A stretch of 64,000 nt of DNA, from the NCBI GenBank assembly GCA_025765615.1, contig JAIVFJ010000007.1, positions 186,001-250,000 on the forward strand. The letters are read 5' to 3'. Both the position numbers and the translations under genes were made by a program. The stretch's first letter is position 1; the number at the start of each line of letters is the position of its first letter. The stretch comes from Zopfochytrium polystomum (lineage: Eukaryota > Chytridiomycota > Chytridiomycetes > Chytridiales > Chytridiaceae). Positions 24,098 through 35,052 of the stretch are shown one piece after another. The notes beneath the pieces were generated by a model that was not told where the DNA came from, did not search any database, and worked only from the letters and a program-made list of their open reading frames with translations.

Positions 24098-25170
24098 ATG
24101 AAGGGCCGTGCCTCAACAGGCGTTGCAGAGGTACTTGATCTCGCGATTGACGATTGTTGCTGTTGGAATTTAAATGCTTCGTCAATGGTGAACAAATCGT
24201 GGCACTCACTGCCCATTGGCAGGTTCAGGGAAAGCTCTCCTCGCGATGGGCCGTCGTCCCGCAGTCGCCGCTGGATTATTCGTTCAAGGACATCACTTCA
24301 GTCGCTGGTATGCCTCGCTTTTGTGCCCTCGTGTTGCGACGGCTTTCTTGGATCTGATCTGTGATCTTCCGCCGCCTTCTCTCCTCCCGCAGATCTCGAG
24401 CGAGAGGAGCCCCGGAACGCTGCCGCCGTCGTGAGTCTGAAATCGAGGAGAGAGGACAGCGGGGTGGAGGGTGGTTTTGGTGTGCGTGCGCGTGTGCGTC
24501 TGTACAGATCGCGTCGGGGTTCGAAACTATGCGCTCAAACTGACATACGCCAAAAACACACCCCCGCGCAAAAAAAAAGGTCGAGCGCAAGAACGACTGG
24601 GGTCAGAAGAGCGTCGTGACGGCCATCAGGCTGCCCAACAACCGCATCGTGTCGATCGAGGCGCTGTCGCTGGCGGCCGCTAAGCTGGTCCCGAGCCTGG
24701 CGCACATTGCGTGGATCGACCTCTCGTTCAACGAGATCGAGCTTGTCGACAAGGTAAATTCTTTCTCTTTTTACTTTGCCGTTTGCCGGAGGCTGTTTGC
24801 CATTAACGACTCAACCCCTCCCCTGAAAAAAAAGGACATCCTCAACTTCCCAACCCTCACCACCCTCTACCTCCACGCGAACCGCATCGCCGCCCTCGCC
24901 GAGCTCGACAAGCTCGCCGCTCTCCCGCGCCTCCGCACCCTCACGCTCCACGGCAACCCCGTCGAGAACGCGGGGAGGGCGTACCGCCAGTACGTCATTG
25001 CCCGGATCCCGACCCTGAGGCATCTCGACTTTTGCGCGATCACCAAGCAGGATCGGCCGTGGAAGAAGGGAGGGGGGAATGGGGCGGCGGTGGGGGCTGG
25101 GGCGGGTGGGGTGTTGGGGTTGGGGAGGGGAGGGAGGGGCGGCGCGGCGGCGGCGGAGGTGGCTGAGTGA
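24098..25170 (+). CDS. LRRC51: LRRC51-like leucine-rich repeat protein
   Basis: Five exons fit: 24098-24130, 24223-24307, 24393-24430, 24580-24753, 24835-25170, giving 221 aa (the animal protein has about 190). Landmarks in order are PLDYSFKDI, AHIAWIDLSFNEIELVD, LTTLYLHANRIAAL, LPRLRTLTLHGNPVEN and YRQYVIARIPTLRHLDF, matching the LRRC51 order of three to four repeats capped by the HGNP/YRQYV motif. All introns are in frame. The tail is Gly-rich. LRRC51 is found mainly in ciliated or flagellated lineages, so a role in the zoospore flagellum is inferred, not shown. A decayed copy lies at 27771-28390, part of a duplicated block. Confidence 0.88.
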
Positions 25171-25345
25171 GTGTGAGAGCATTGATTGAAAAAGGGAAAG
25201 TGCCTCAGTGAGGCGGGCGATAATTGAGTTTTGGGGAAATATTAATATTATTTGTCGTTCGCAAAAAGGCAAAGTAGAACCCACCCCATGTTGACGACAC
25301 TGTCGCGATGGTATTGTGTCTTGGCTGGCTGCCTTCCACAAGTAG

Positions 25346-25690
25346 TTCTTCACACTTGCTGCCGAATGTTTGCAAGACATGCTGGGCCACAGCCGCAGCC
25401 GACCGGTTCGGGAGTGGATAAGCGGGGTGGAGTTTTTTTGGCCAGGAACGATGCGACTGCTCCTGTCGCTGCTGGTGGCACTGGGCAGCCTCCGTCAGGG
25501 AGATGCAGGACTGCCCTGAAGCGAGGCCGTGGGTCGTTGAGGCGCTTGTCCATCGTCGTTGCGGTCGCAGCTGGCTTGTGCAGGCGAAGGCGACGTGGGG
25601 TTGCAATTGTCGATGGCCATGCTTTCAGGAAGCGGTCTGACTGTCTGTAGTCGTTATTGGGTTCATCTTTTCTGATAATAATACCAGAAG
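25346..25690 (-). pseudogene. HNH_2 family copy 2, 5' fragment
   Basis: On the minus strand this carries the family's 5' leader and N-terminal part. The DNA around 25640-25690 matches 28481-28520 in copy 3, and the peptide AQHVLQTFGSKCEELL matches AQDVLQTFGSKCEELL in copy 4. An early stop interrupts the frame after the first ATG. Similarity to copy 4 ends right after the CEELL codons, near 25346, so coiled coil and HNH domain are missing. It lies in the 3' flank of the LRRC51 gene. Confidence 0.7.
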
Positions 25691-25837
25691 CATCTTGCTC
25701 AAATCAAGGTTAAATTGTGCGGATCAATGGTCAAAATAATTTATTTTTTTTCCAGGTTTTACAACGATGGCCTGAAAGACGAAGGAGATAAAGAAACTTT
25801 GGCCCCATTAAATGGATGCAAAGTGTGGCCCTGCGCC

Positions 25838-26802
25838 TCAGGCAGTTTCGGAGCCTACCCCAACAGGCGCCTTGTTCATAGACTGCGAGGTTCATGTTTG
25901 GAACGGAAACGCGTTTCAGTCATCGCAAACCATTTAAATCACTCACGCACATCTTTCGTTCCAGCCGATGAAGGCTGTCCCGCCGAGCCCCCGGCAGACG
26001 AAGCTTTGGACGCAATCTTGGCCAAACCGGACGGTAGATACAAATTGATGACCATGATGGTGATTTTGATTGCATCAATAAGGTGCTGAAAGGCGTTGTT
26101 GGCCGTCGGCAGAGCGCCGGTCTGGTTGGTGGGGTCCGTGCTTGTGACCGCCTTGTAAATTTCTATAGCAAACACCACCGCAAACTTTGTGCAGTCCGAC
26201 TTGATGACGATTTGGTACAACGACGTCGATGCTGTCGATGCCGCCGAACTTGCAGCCCTCCCGCCGCTCTGCAGCGTCTTGTTGTTCTCCAGTAGCCTTC
26301 CCAGCGCGAAAAACGTCCCCGCCAGGATCGTAACGCCGACAGCCATGTCGAGCAGGTAGTTTGTGATTTTGACCTGGAACGCGCCAGGCCCGTCCGACGT
26401 GTACCCGCCCGAGGCCGTGTTCTTTGCGTACGCGGCGAATACGGCGATCAGCGCGACCGTGTCGGCGGCATAGAGGCCGATGAAGAGGTACATTGCTGCT
26501 CGAAAGTACTGCCCGCCGTTGCGGAAGAAGAGCGCGAGGCGCCGTTCGTAGAGGTAGTACAGCAGGATGGTGGTCGTGTTGAGCGTGCCGTAAATGAGCA
26601 CGTACCGCGCCTTCGAGTTGAGCCAGGCGACCTTGAAGTAGGAGAGCGAGATGGCGGTTTTCGCGAGGAAGATTGTGCAGGCGGAGGCGCAGATTGCGTT
26701 GAGGGAAGTGCGAGCCTGGTTCAGGCGGAACGCCGAGAACAGGAAGAGCGCAAGGGCAATGGCCACGCAGAGGCCGTACAGGATCACGTCTAGGCTCTCC
26801 AT
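25838..26802 (-). CDS. Seven-helix membrane protein, paralogue A
   Basis: Exons 26802-25951 and 25870-25838 give 294 aa. Seven hydrophobic segments are visible: about 4-28, 32-53, 66-88, 99-126, 147-172, 200-222 and 235-260, with short loops, as in heptahelical proteins. A Ser/Ala/Gly-rich cytosolic tail follows. The 80-nt intron (donor GTGCGTGAGT) and the eleven-codon last exon ending PVGVGSETA are supported by the same layout in paralogue B at 30987-31940, despite diverged intron sequence. I do not recognise a family; no rhodopsin-type Lys or DRY motif is obvious. It could be a receptor-like or transport-regulating protein. Part of a duplicated block with LRRC51. Confidence 0.82.
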
Positions 26803-27770
26803 TTTTCTGTTCCCTCAAGTGTTTTCTTTGCGTAGACTTTTTGTTCAACTGTGGGAAAATTTAAACGATGTACCACTGTCCCTGTCACGGAGAAAAGGCC
26901 TAACTTCCCAATCGTCCATGCCGTGGACCGATTACTGAAGTATGTTGTGAACAAATGGAAAGAAGTTTATAATTCTTGACAGCCTCTCGTGTCCATCACG
27001 CGTCACCTGGCCGGATGCCGCGCTCCCGGAGGATTTCGGATGCTATCTATCAAGTTGGCGATTGTCTAGGTGGAGAATGCCGTTGTGTCGTTGTGTGATT
27101 GTTTGTGATTTATTTTTTTATTCATGTAAATTTTTTTTTTCAGTTAACTTCCGAACTTCTTCATGGCGCTCCCTCGCCCGATTGACGAATTTAATCTCTT
27201 TATAGACTTTCAGTATTGCTCTCACTCTTTCTTTCTTGTTGGTATAAGTAGGTTTCTGGCTTGCTATAAGCTTCTTCGTCTTCTAGCCTTCGAGCCAGCG
27301 GAAGCACAGTGCCCGTCTCACAATATTTCCATGTAAATTATGGATTAAGGACTAATTCCAATTCAGCTGGTTTCTGTCACGTGAGGTGGCCAAGTGGAGG
27401 ATGAAAGACCTTGGTCTCGCAAGGGTGGCAGCGGATTAAGTCGCACGCAGGTCCTTTTGGCGGCTGGTTCCTCCGCTTTTCGGGTGGTCGTCCCTTCAGC
27501 GCAGTTTGTGTGAGGCCTCCCGCAGCTGAGTTTCGTCACTCCCTCCAGTTAGGCCCTGCGGCCGCTGTCGCACTACCGCAGTCCGTATTCCTGGACGATC
27601 CACAGCACAATCCCGCCGTTTTTAGCAGATTGTAGTTGCGCTCCGTGAAACTATTGCCTATTTAAGGTCGAATCCCGAAGTCGCCAGGCACACAATAGGG
27701 CCTTCCACATCCTTGGAGCTCCCTGCAATTTCAAGTGCCGGGCAGACTCCTCACTCTCCCCTGTCTTTGC
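26803..27770. other. Intergenic, part of duplicated block
   Basis: No gene is seen. DNA around 26995-27110 resembles 32075-32170 upstream of paralogue B (shared GCGGATG and GATTGTC blocks), so the duplication includes upstream DNA. A stretch near 27380 looks faintly like a tRNA A-box but does not fold convincingly. Confidence 0.5.
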
Positions 27771-28390
27771 AGAGGTACTTAATCTCGCGATTGACGATTA
27801 TTGGCATTTGGTTTTGTCAATGGTGAACATCGCTTCGGCCGCTGTTGTGCCTCGTGTTGCGACGGCGAACGTTTTCTGCCATCTCCGGAACCCCCACCTC
27901 CTTCCGATCCCTGGATCTGGCCAGTGATCTGGATCACAACGTCCGCCGCCTTACTGTCCTCCCGCACGACTCGAGCTTAGAGGAGCCCCCGAACGCCGTC
28001 GCTGCCGTGAGGTGGGAATGGAGGAGGTGGCAATAGTTCATTCACTCCGTGGAGTCATGGGGGAGTGAGGTTCGGACGGGGAGGGTGGTTGTGTTTCTGC
28101 GCGTGGGTTCGAAACGTGGAGCCGACACCAAAAACACACAGCAAAGGCCAAGCGCAAACGACTGGGGCCAGAAGTGACGGCCAGCCAGGCTCACATTGCC
28201 TGGATCGACCTGTCGTTCAACGAGATTGAGCTCGTTGACAGGATCTTTCAGATTTTGCGGCACCTTTTGCCCTTCTTTCTCGGTCCACGCTCAACAGCTG
28301 CCCCTCTGGACAAAAAAAGGACATACTCGACTTCCCACCCTCACCACTATAACTCCACGCAGAGAATGGACCATTGCCACATTGTAGGGT
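27771..28390 (+). pseudogene. Decayed LRRC51 copy
   Basis: Matches the LRRC51 gene from its first intron onward. The CTCGCGATTGACGATT block near 27783 equals 24141 onwards. The LDLA...DHNV stretch is garbled. AHIAWIDLSFNEIELVD is intact at about 28190-28240 (SQAHIAWIDLSFNEIELVD). The next intron and the start of the repeat exon (TTCCCACCCTCACCACT) are still readable. It then breaks off at about 28390, before the conserved HGNP repeats. Frameshifts and the missing 3' half make it non-functional. HNH family copy 3 follows within 100 bp. Confidence 0.82.
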
Positions 28391-28480
28391 TGCTAGTGAG
28401 ACCGATTTTGTAGCTGCGCCAACAGGGAGCGTGTTCATATCTCCTTTCCAGATAGCTGAAAACGTTGAGAACATGATCCA

Positions 28481-29725
28481 ACTATTATTATTGTCAGAAA
28501 AGGTGAACCCAATAACGACCACGGTCAGACCGTCTTGACCTCATTGAAACGGGGCAGAAGCCTTCTCCAGACGCTGCTCCACTTGAAGTGCGTCTCCGTC
28601 GAGCAGAGGAAAGGTACAATGAGGCGAAATCTGATTTCAGTTCGGCGGAAGCCAGACTCGACTCAGCAGAAACCAGACTCGACGCAGCGATCTCATACGT
28701 AAAGGACGCTGACTCCAAACTCAATGATGCTCTGGCGGAACGCTCATTGGAGTCGGAGAAAGTGATAGCTGAACTGAACAAGCGCATTGAAGCACTGGAA
28801 AAGAAGCTTGGTTGGTACAGCGTTCACGTTTTGGATCGAAGCCTCACATTTTGGTGAATCTTCCCATGAACCAGGCGTCCCTTCGTCGAGTGGGAGCTCA
28901 AGCCGCCCTCACCGCCCTGGTCAGTCGCCGTTTCGTGCGAGGCTGAACTATAGGGATTCTTGTTGCGTCGTCACGGGATCGCCAGGTCCATTGGAGGGAT
29001 GTCACATCGTCCAACGGGCTTTGTGGAAGGCGGCCAAGACGCAATACCATCGCGACAGCGTCGTCGACATGGGAGACTGGAACGAGACCTATTCCGGCTG
29101 TTACGACGTGAGGAACGGTGTCCTGCTGTCACGTGATATCCATAAGCTTTTCGATGATCAATTCTTCACAATCATCGAGAAGGAGGTAGATGGCGCAAGG
29201 ACATTTGAGTTGCTCATCCACGAAAGCAAGATCGAGTGGTTCAAACAAGTGAAGAACATTGAAAACGGCCAACGGATCGTTTTTGGTGGTCATCCTGATT
29301 TATGGCCGACGAAGGAGAATTTGGAGATACGCCGGCTCCTCTTCGAACAGCATCATCTCTGCCACCAAGACAGCTTCCAAACGCTGCAGCATGACGACGG
29401 CAGTGAGGACCCGGCTGCGGACCCGTTGGAAACTCACCTGATGAAGGCACCATTTTCGATCCAATATGACGAACCAGCCACCGCTGACTGTCGGACTGAT
29501 TCGATGGAGAGTCCTCCACTGAAACTGGAGAAGTCAGCCGATTGGACCGAAACTTGGGTGATGGACATTCGTCGGCAGATGGCGGCGGGCGTCCAAATGT
29601 CCGGTGCATTGCATAATTGATAGGGTATTTATTCGTTTGTCAATTGGGGGGAGCTAGAATTTGGATATAATTTTTTTTAAATAACACCGCATGAATGATT
29701 GGGGATTCCTTGTTTTAAGGTTCTG
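28481..29725 (+). pseudogene. Coiled-coil/HNH_2 family, copy 3 (fullest)
   Basis: The longest copy of the family. A Glu/Lys/Ala-rich coiled coil (about 28534-28810) joins, through a 64-nt intron 28811-28874, an HNH_2-type nuclease domain that ends at the stop near 29618. The intron removes exactly one frame shift: KKL is followed by GVPSSSG. The HNH core shows CCVVTGSPGPLEGCHIV, then NGVLLSRDIHKLFDD and FFTI, so the His-Asn-His triad is present. This matches PF13391-like domains, which cleave DNA in other contexts. The 5' part is damaged: the leader copy (28481-28520) has GTG where copy 2 has ATG, and the first half of the coil seen in copy 4 is deleted, leaving a stop. The second exon could still be translated from an internal start. 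Function, target and whether it moves are unknown. Confidence 0.75.
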
Positions 29726-29998
29726 CTTGACAGTTTGACTTGTAATGGATCTAACAGGCATGGAGACTAGTGGATAATGAAGAATAAAAGTAGGCAAGCA
29801 AACAACTAGAAACGAGAGAGATAGGGGCCAACGACTCGAAAGTAATAGTCAATTATCAGCGAAAAGTGGGAAGCGGACGGCATCCACTCTGACAAGTCAC
29901 CCCCTCCCTTAATAAAGGATCCAATTTCTCAGAAGGCCGCGGTTTGGTTTGGATGAAATGCACATACTATATTACGAACGCAACGCACACATTATTTT

Positions 29999-30779
29999 TC
30001 ACTGGTCCCACTCAACCTTTTTGTTCATAAAAGACTCGACCATGCTCAGCGGAATCAACTCCTTCTCCAAAAAGGAAACCTTGCCAAACACCTCCACAAG
30101 CTGGTCTCCTGTGAACGCCAGCACACCCTTCCAATACGTCGACATGCTGCTCCATTCGACCAGCGGAGCCTTCTCATCCCACTCAAACTCGGGCTCCTCG
30201 GGAAGCACGGGGTCTGGAATCTCCTGCAGCTTCTCCAGCGCGTGCACCCAGTGCTGGAACGACGACATGAACGGCCTGGCGCGGGCAAACTCTTCAAACG
30301 TGACGTACCGCGGCCGCCGGTACGTCAGCTCGCCCGAGATCTGCACGTCCTCCATCTTGACGGGGCGGTCCGTGTCCTCATACTCCTTCTCGCCGTCGGC
30401 AAACAGGTGCCGCAAGTCCGGGAACGACACCCGCTTCTCCCACTGGATTTTCGCGTCGGCGTGCTTGAGCCGGTCGACCTCGAGCGCCTCCTCAAACGTC
30501 ACGCAGTCGGTCTTGTCCTTCTCCCGGTCCGACCGGAGCAGCGCGTGGAGCTCCATCAGCGGGTTGTACAGATGCTGGCCCCCATGCACGTAGCCCTGTC
30601 ACTCAAAAAGAGTCTTAATTAGAACCGTGTGGCCTGGAACGTCGTGCATGACGCAGTGGCGGGTGGATCTCAGAAATCCACTTGCCCGCCGGTAACTATG
30701 CCACGAAAACATACCCGGTGAGCAAAGAAATTATTCGGCGCTTTTCTCTCGTTTTCTTTTGTCCATTTGTAACCGAAGA
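29999..30779 (-). CDS. Orphan protein, 5' end not found
   Basis: Two exons are supported: 30779-30715 and 30595-29999, joined by an intron with a textbook GTATGT donor, CTAATTAAG branch region and GACAG acceptor. The junction reads NNFFAHR then GYVHGGQHLYNP in frame. The exon at 30779 opens after an acceptor (CTCTAG), so at least one more exon with the start lies upstream and was not identified. The protein (over 220 aa) is rich in charged and aromatic residues, with no membrane helix or signal; segments such as YRRPRYVTFEEFARARPFM and SFMNKKVEWDQ are well formed. I do not recognise the family; a mitochondrial or ribosome-associated protein would suit its composition, but that is a guess. A decayed scrap of it lies at 702-840. 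Confidence 0.72.
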
Positions 30780-30986
30780 CTAGAGGTCCGACTGGCGAAG
30801 TTTAATCGTTGTATCGTTATATTGTAGTCTCGTCTTTCCTTTTTTACAATTTGTTCTTCAGAGACATTGTCCCGCTTCGCTTCGTGTGGGTCAATGGTCA
30901 AAATGGAAGACTTCTACTTTTTTCAGGTTTTACAAACAGGACTTGAGGGAATTAGGAAATAAATTTGGCCACATTGGGGAAGTGCC

Positions 30987-31940
30987 TCAGGCAGTTTCGG
31001 AGGCTGCCCCAACAGGCAACTTGCTCCCAGACTGAAAGGTCTATGTTTGTTACGCAACGCGATCAGTGGCCACAAACCGATTGAACCGCGAACGCACCTC
31101 TTTATTTCCAGTCCCTGACGCCTGTAACGTCGAGCCGCCGGCAGACGAAGCTTTGGACGCAATCTTGGCCAAACCGGACGGTAGATACAAGTTGATGACC
31201 ATGATGGTGATTTTGATTGCATCGATAAGGTGCTGAAAGGCGTTGTTGGCCGTCGGCAAAGCGCCAGTCTGGCCCGTGGGGTCCGTGCTTGTGACCGCCT
31301 TGTAAATCTCAATGGCAAACACCACAGCAAACTTTGTGCAGTCTGACTTGATGACGATCTGGTACAGCGACGTCGAAGTCCCCGCGGACCCCTTCGCGCT
31401 CCCGTTCTGCAGTGTCTTGTTGTTATCCAACAGCCTGCCAAGCGCGAAAAACGTGCCCGCCAGGATCGTGACGCCGACGGCCATATCGAGCAGGTAGTTT
31501 GTGACCTTGACCTGGATTGCACCGGGCCCGTCCGACGTGTACCCGCCCGAGGCCGTGTTCTTTGCGTACGCGGCGAATACGGCGATCATTGCGACGGTGG
31601 TGGCGGCGTACAGGCCGATGAAGAGGTACATTGCCGCGCGAAAGTACTGGCCGCCGGTGCGGAAAAAGAGCGCGAGGCGGCGTTCGTAGAGGTAGTACAA
31701 AAGGATGGTGGCCGTGTTGAGCGTGAAGTATATCATAACGTACCGCGCCTTGGGGTTGAGCCAGGTGACCTTGAAGTAGGAAATCGAGATGGTGGTCTTA
31801 GCGAGGAAGACGGTGCAGGCGGCGGCGCAGATTGCGTTGAGGGATGTGCGCGCCTGGTACAGGCGGAACGCCGAGAACAGGAAGAGCGCGAGGGCAATGG
31901 CCACGCAGAGGCCAAACAGGATCACGTCGAGGCTCTCCAT
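30987..31940 (-). CDS. Seven-helix membrane protein, paralogue B
   Basis: Exons 31940-31098 and 31019-30987 give 291 aa. It is clearly the duplicate of paralogue A at 25838-26802: most residues through the seven helices are identical (for example TSLNAIC, YYLYERRLALFFR, YFRAAMYLFIGLYAA, YLLDMAVGVTILAGTFFALGRLL). Differences concentrate in the loop around residue 180-195 (a Ser/Ala insertion in A) and the tail. The 78-nt intron is located by homology and ends before an eleven-codon exon closing PVGAASETA. Without splicing, translation would run into intron and end RFVATDRVA, so correct splicing matters for the tail. Both copies are open, which suggests both are still used. Confidence 0.82.
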
Positions 31941-32869
31941 ATTTTTCTTTCTCCCTGGAGTTCTCTGTGCGGAGGAAAAATAACCATTCTATTAATCACC
32001 GTTGTAACTGATTCTGTTGCACCACCTGTCACGGAAGTAGACCCTGATCAAATTACAGGATAATTTTTAATTAATTCCCAGGCGGGCGGATGCCTCCCTG
32101 CGGATTGCGGATCCTAACAATCAAGGTAGGACTTGCCTGAAGAATAATGACAGTGGAGAGCGATTGTTCGATTTTTTCTCGTACTTTTTCTTTTTTTTTT
32201 GCGGATGGATTTTGGCGCCAATGGACAGACTTTTTCGAGGGTTGCTTCAATGTTGGGGTTACCTGCGGTACCACCAACCATCCCTTTACCAGCAAATAAT
32301 ACTCCAGCCCACGTCCTTCAATGAGGGACGGAAGAACAAGCCACCAAAACCAACACGCCGTCGGCTGCAGCGCCCATCGCAGGAACTTTCCCTTGGCATG
32401 CCTTTGAAAGGGCATACTGCCAGCCTGTTCAATATTCGCACTTTATCCTCCGGTTGCTCTAGTTGTGTGGACGAAAAGAAATCAAAAAAAAAGATCTTGG
32501 CTGCCTGATCAGTGAACCAGGGGAAGAATGAAAGTAAAACTCGCCTGTCTGAGGAGCAGATCGATTACCTTTCAGTACCAAAAAAACATAAGCAGGAGAT
32601 AATCGGACTTGCCCCCTTGCCGATTACTCCGCGTTGTATCACCAATGTCTAGTAGGAGTCGCTTCCTCCTTTCTACTGCACCACACACATCACCACCACT
32701 TCTTTCTTTCCCTGGTCGATCCAAAAGGAGTGTTCGCTCTGGGAGGCTGTCGCTTGATTGATTGATCGCACCACGTTGCCTGCCAAAAAACCCCAATCAC
32801 GTTTTTCGGTTTCAGCTTTCTGTCTCATGAAAGGTGGATGGAACCACGCTATCCGCGGTTTCCGCGTCT

Positions 32870-32902
<33 letters not shown>

Positions 32903-33793
32903 TCCTAGCGATACGTGGACGTTTTGCGCCCGAATAGCTCGTGCTGGCGACAACAGGCCATCGCCATGTAGGCGCTTGTGTTCCCGGACGCATTTTTTGG
33001 GTGATGTTTTTCGTGTTTGGGTACTTCTTTTTTTTTTTTTTTTCTATTTTTTTTCTTTTTTTTTTTTTCCTTTCCTGGCGCCCTGTCACTTTCAGACGCC
33101 CCACCAACTCCTGAAGAGAGTCCGCCGCTATTCCCCAGCGCATTGGCTCAACGTTGGAAAATATACAGATTTCCGCGCAGAAATCGCGCGGATGTCCCCC
33201 CGGCCCACGCCAAAAAACATAACAGAAATAACTTGGCACTCCATTGAAGCCAACCAAAAGTCAAACTCTCCGCCGGTTCGACAGAACCTGCACGCTTATT
33301 TTGACAAAAAAGGGCTCAAGCACCTCAGCCAAGCGCTTAGCAAGTGCTCCAACAACACTCACACACACTCACTCATCACGCTCGCTTCGGCCCCGTCGAA
33401 CAAGAAAGCGGGATCCGCCCGTACCTTAAACGTTGTCCCCTTTCGCTTCGAAGCGCCCCGGGGGCCGACGTGTGGCGCGTCCGTTTGCACGGGCTGCGTC
33501 GTGTGGACGACGAACGTGAGCGGTCGAGGAGATCTCTGCTGTTTCTTCCGTCCCGGGAAAGGGTGTTGTTATACACCTGCTGAATGGGCGTCTGTGTTTG
33601 AGATGTGGCGGCATGCAAGTGCAACGCGCGCAAAGTGGGCCACATTTTATTGGGTTGCACTTTTGCCAGAAGTTCCACTGCACATTACCGAAGAGATGGA
33701 ACATTATTAAGCCAATCAAGTTCATTGCAACCGCAATTCGAAAGCGGCAAAGCATAATAAAAAAAATAATAAAAAAATCAAAAAAGGCAGTTT
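31941..33793. other. Intergenic, T-rich, no supported gene
   Basis: About 1.85 kb. It has T runs near 32872-32901 and 33029-33068. A 290-codon open frame (32838-33710) is largely poly-Phe from the T runs and shows no family signature. The first 200 bp resemble the upstream side of seven-helix paralogue A. Confidence 0.5.
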
Positions 33794-35010
33794 TCAAAAC
33801 GCGTCCGTCTTGAAGAATCCAAATCGGCTCGTCGACACGAGCGGACCGCCCGCGCACGCGTCAAATCGTCCAATGGGCCGCTGGAGCAAAGCTGTCAGGT
33901 CGTCCTCGTTCGCAACGCGGACCACCTCGGTCGCTCTCGCTCCTTCGCCTCCCGCGGCCGCGGCCGCCGGCGAAACCGAAACCTCAACGTCGCACGGCGA
34001 CAGCACTTTGAACATCCACCCGTCGTCCACGGTCGTTGCGCGAGGTTGCCCTGCGTCTGTAGGGCGGCAAAGCCAGGCGAGCCCCGGCCGCGCCGCGGCC
34101 ATGGCGTCGAGGACCTCTGGCGGCATCATGGCGGCGGGAACCTGCACTTTGACCTTGTCTGGGAGCGGCGTGGCGTCGGCGCCGCCGCCGTCAAACAGCG
34201 CGGCGACGCCGGCGCGGAGGAGCATGTCCATGGCGTCCGCGTACGCGCCAACGTCGAGCGGCGCCAGCTGGTCCGAGGAATGCAGTCCGTTGCACGTGTC
34301 AAGGTGGTGGTCGCCGACGATGCGCGCGACAAACGCTTCGCGCAGCTGCACCGTGATGGGCGAGACGCCCGTCCTCGCGTCAAACTCGGCGAGGTCGACG
34401 ATGGCGTACCCGGCGACGCGGTGGTGGCTCCCACCACCGGTCGACGACGGGAGCTCGACGGCGTCTGCCACGACGCGGCGGATGCGGCGGCGCGGGGCGT
34501 CGCCGTGAGAAGCGGCGACCCAGTCGGTCCAGTACGCGCGGTCGCGGCGCGTAAAGCTGCCCCACACGCCTACGGCAAACTTGCCGTAGAGCAGCGCCAT
34601 CCAGCCGGCATCGCGGGCTGCGTCGACGGCGCGGAGGCCTATTGCGGCAGCGCGGGTGCTACTTGTGGTGGTGGTGGTGGTGGCACTGACGGGATAGTCG
34701 AGGAGGAGGTAGTGCATGGGGACGGTGCGCCATCCTAGGGAGGCGTAGAGCGGGATGGCCAGGGTCGCGGCGTGGAGGACGGCGATGGGGAAGCCGGCTT
34801 CGCGCATGTGGGCGTCTGCGGCGGCCATGAGGACGGAGGCGAGGCGGCGGCCGCGATGGTCTGTCCCGGTTGCGACGTCGCCGATGGCGCCGATGCGGAC
34901 TGAGCTTTTGGTCGCGCTGCCACCTCCGAGATGGAGGTTTCGGTGGTATACGCGAACGGAGGAGGCGATCTGCATTGTAGTCGTGCGATGGGTGAGATCA
35001 AGCAGTGTTT

Positions 35011-35052
<42 letters not shown>

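Noticed and set aside
27381..27470. tRNA Ser/Leu-like gene (AGGTGGCCAAGTGG A-box-like)
   Set aside because: No matching B-box or closing acceptor stem at the right distance.
30594..30714. In-frame TGA joining a 37-codon frame to the orphan gene, suggesting stop-codon readthrough
   Set aside because: A GTATGT donor, a CTAAT branch region and a GACAG acceptor explain it as an intron, and the upstream exon (ending NNFFAHR) is then in frame.
32838..33710. 290-codon plus-strand frame
   Set aside because: Mostly poly-Phe from T runs, no conserved motif, irregular composition.
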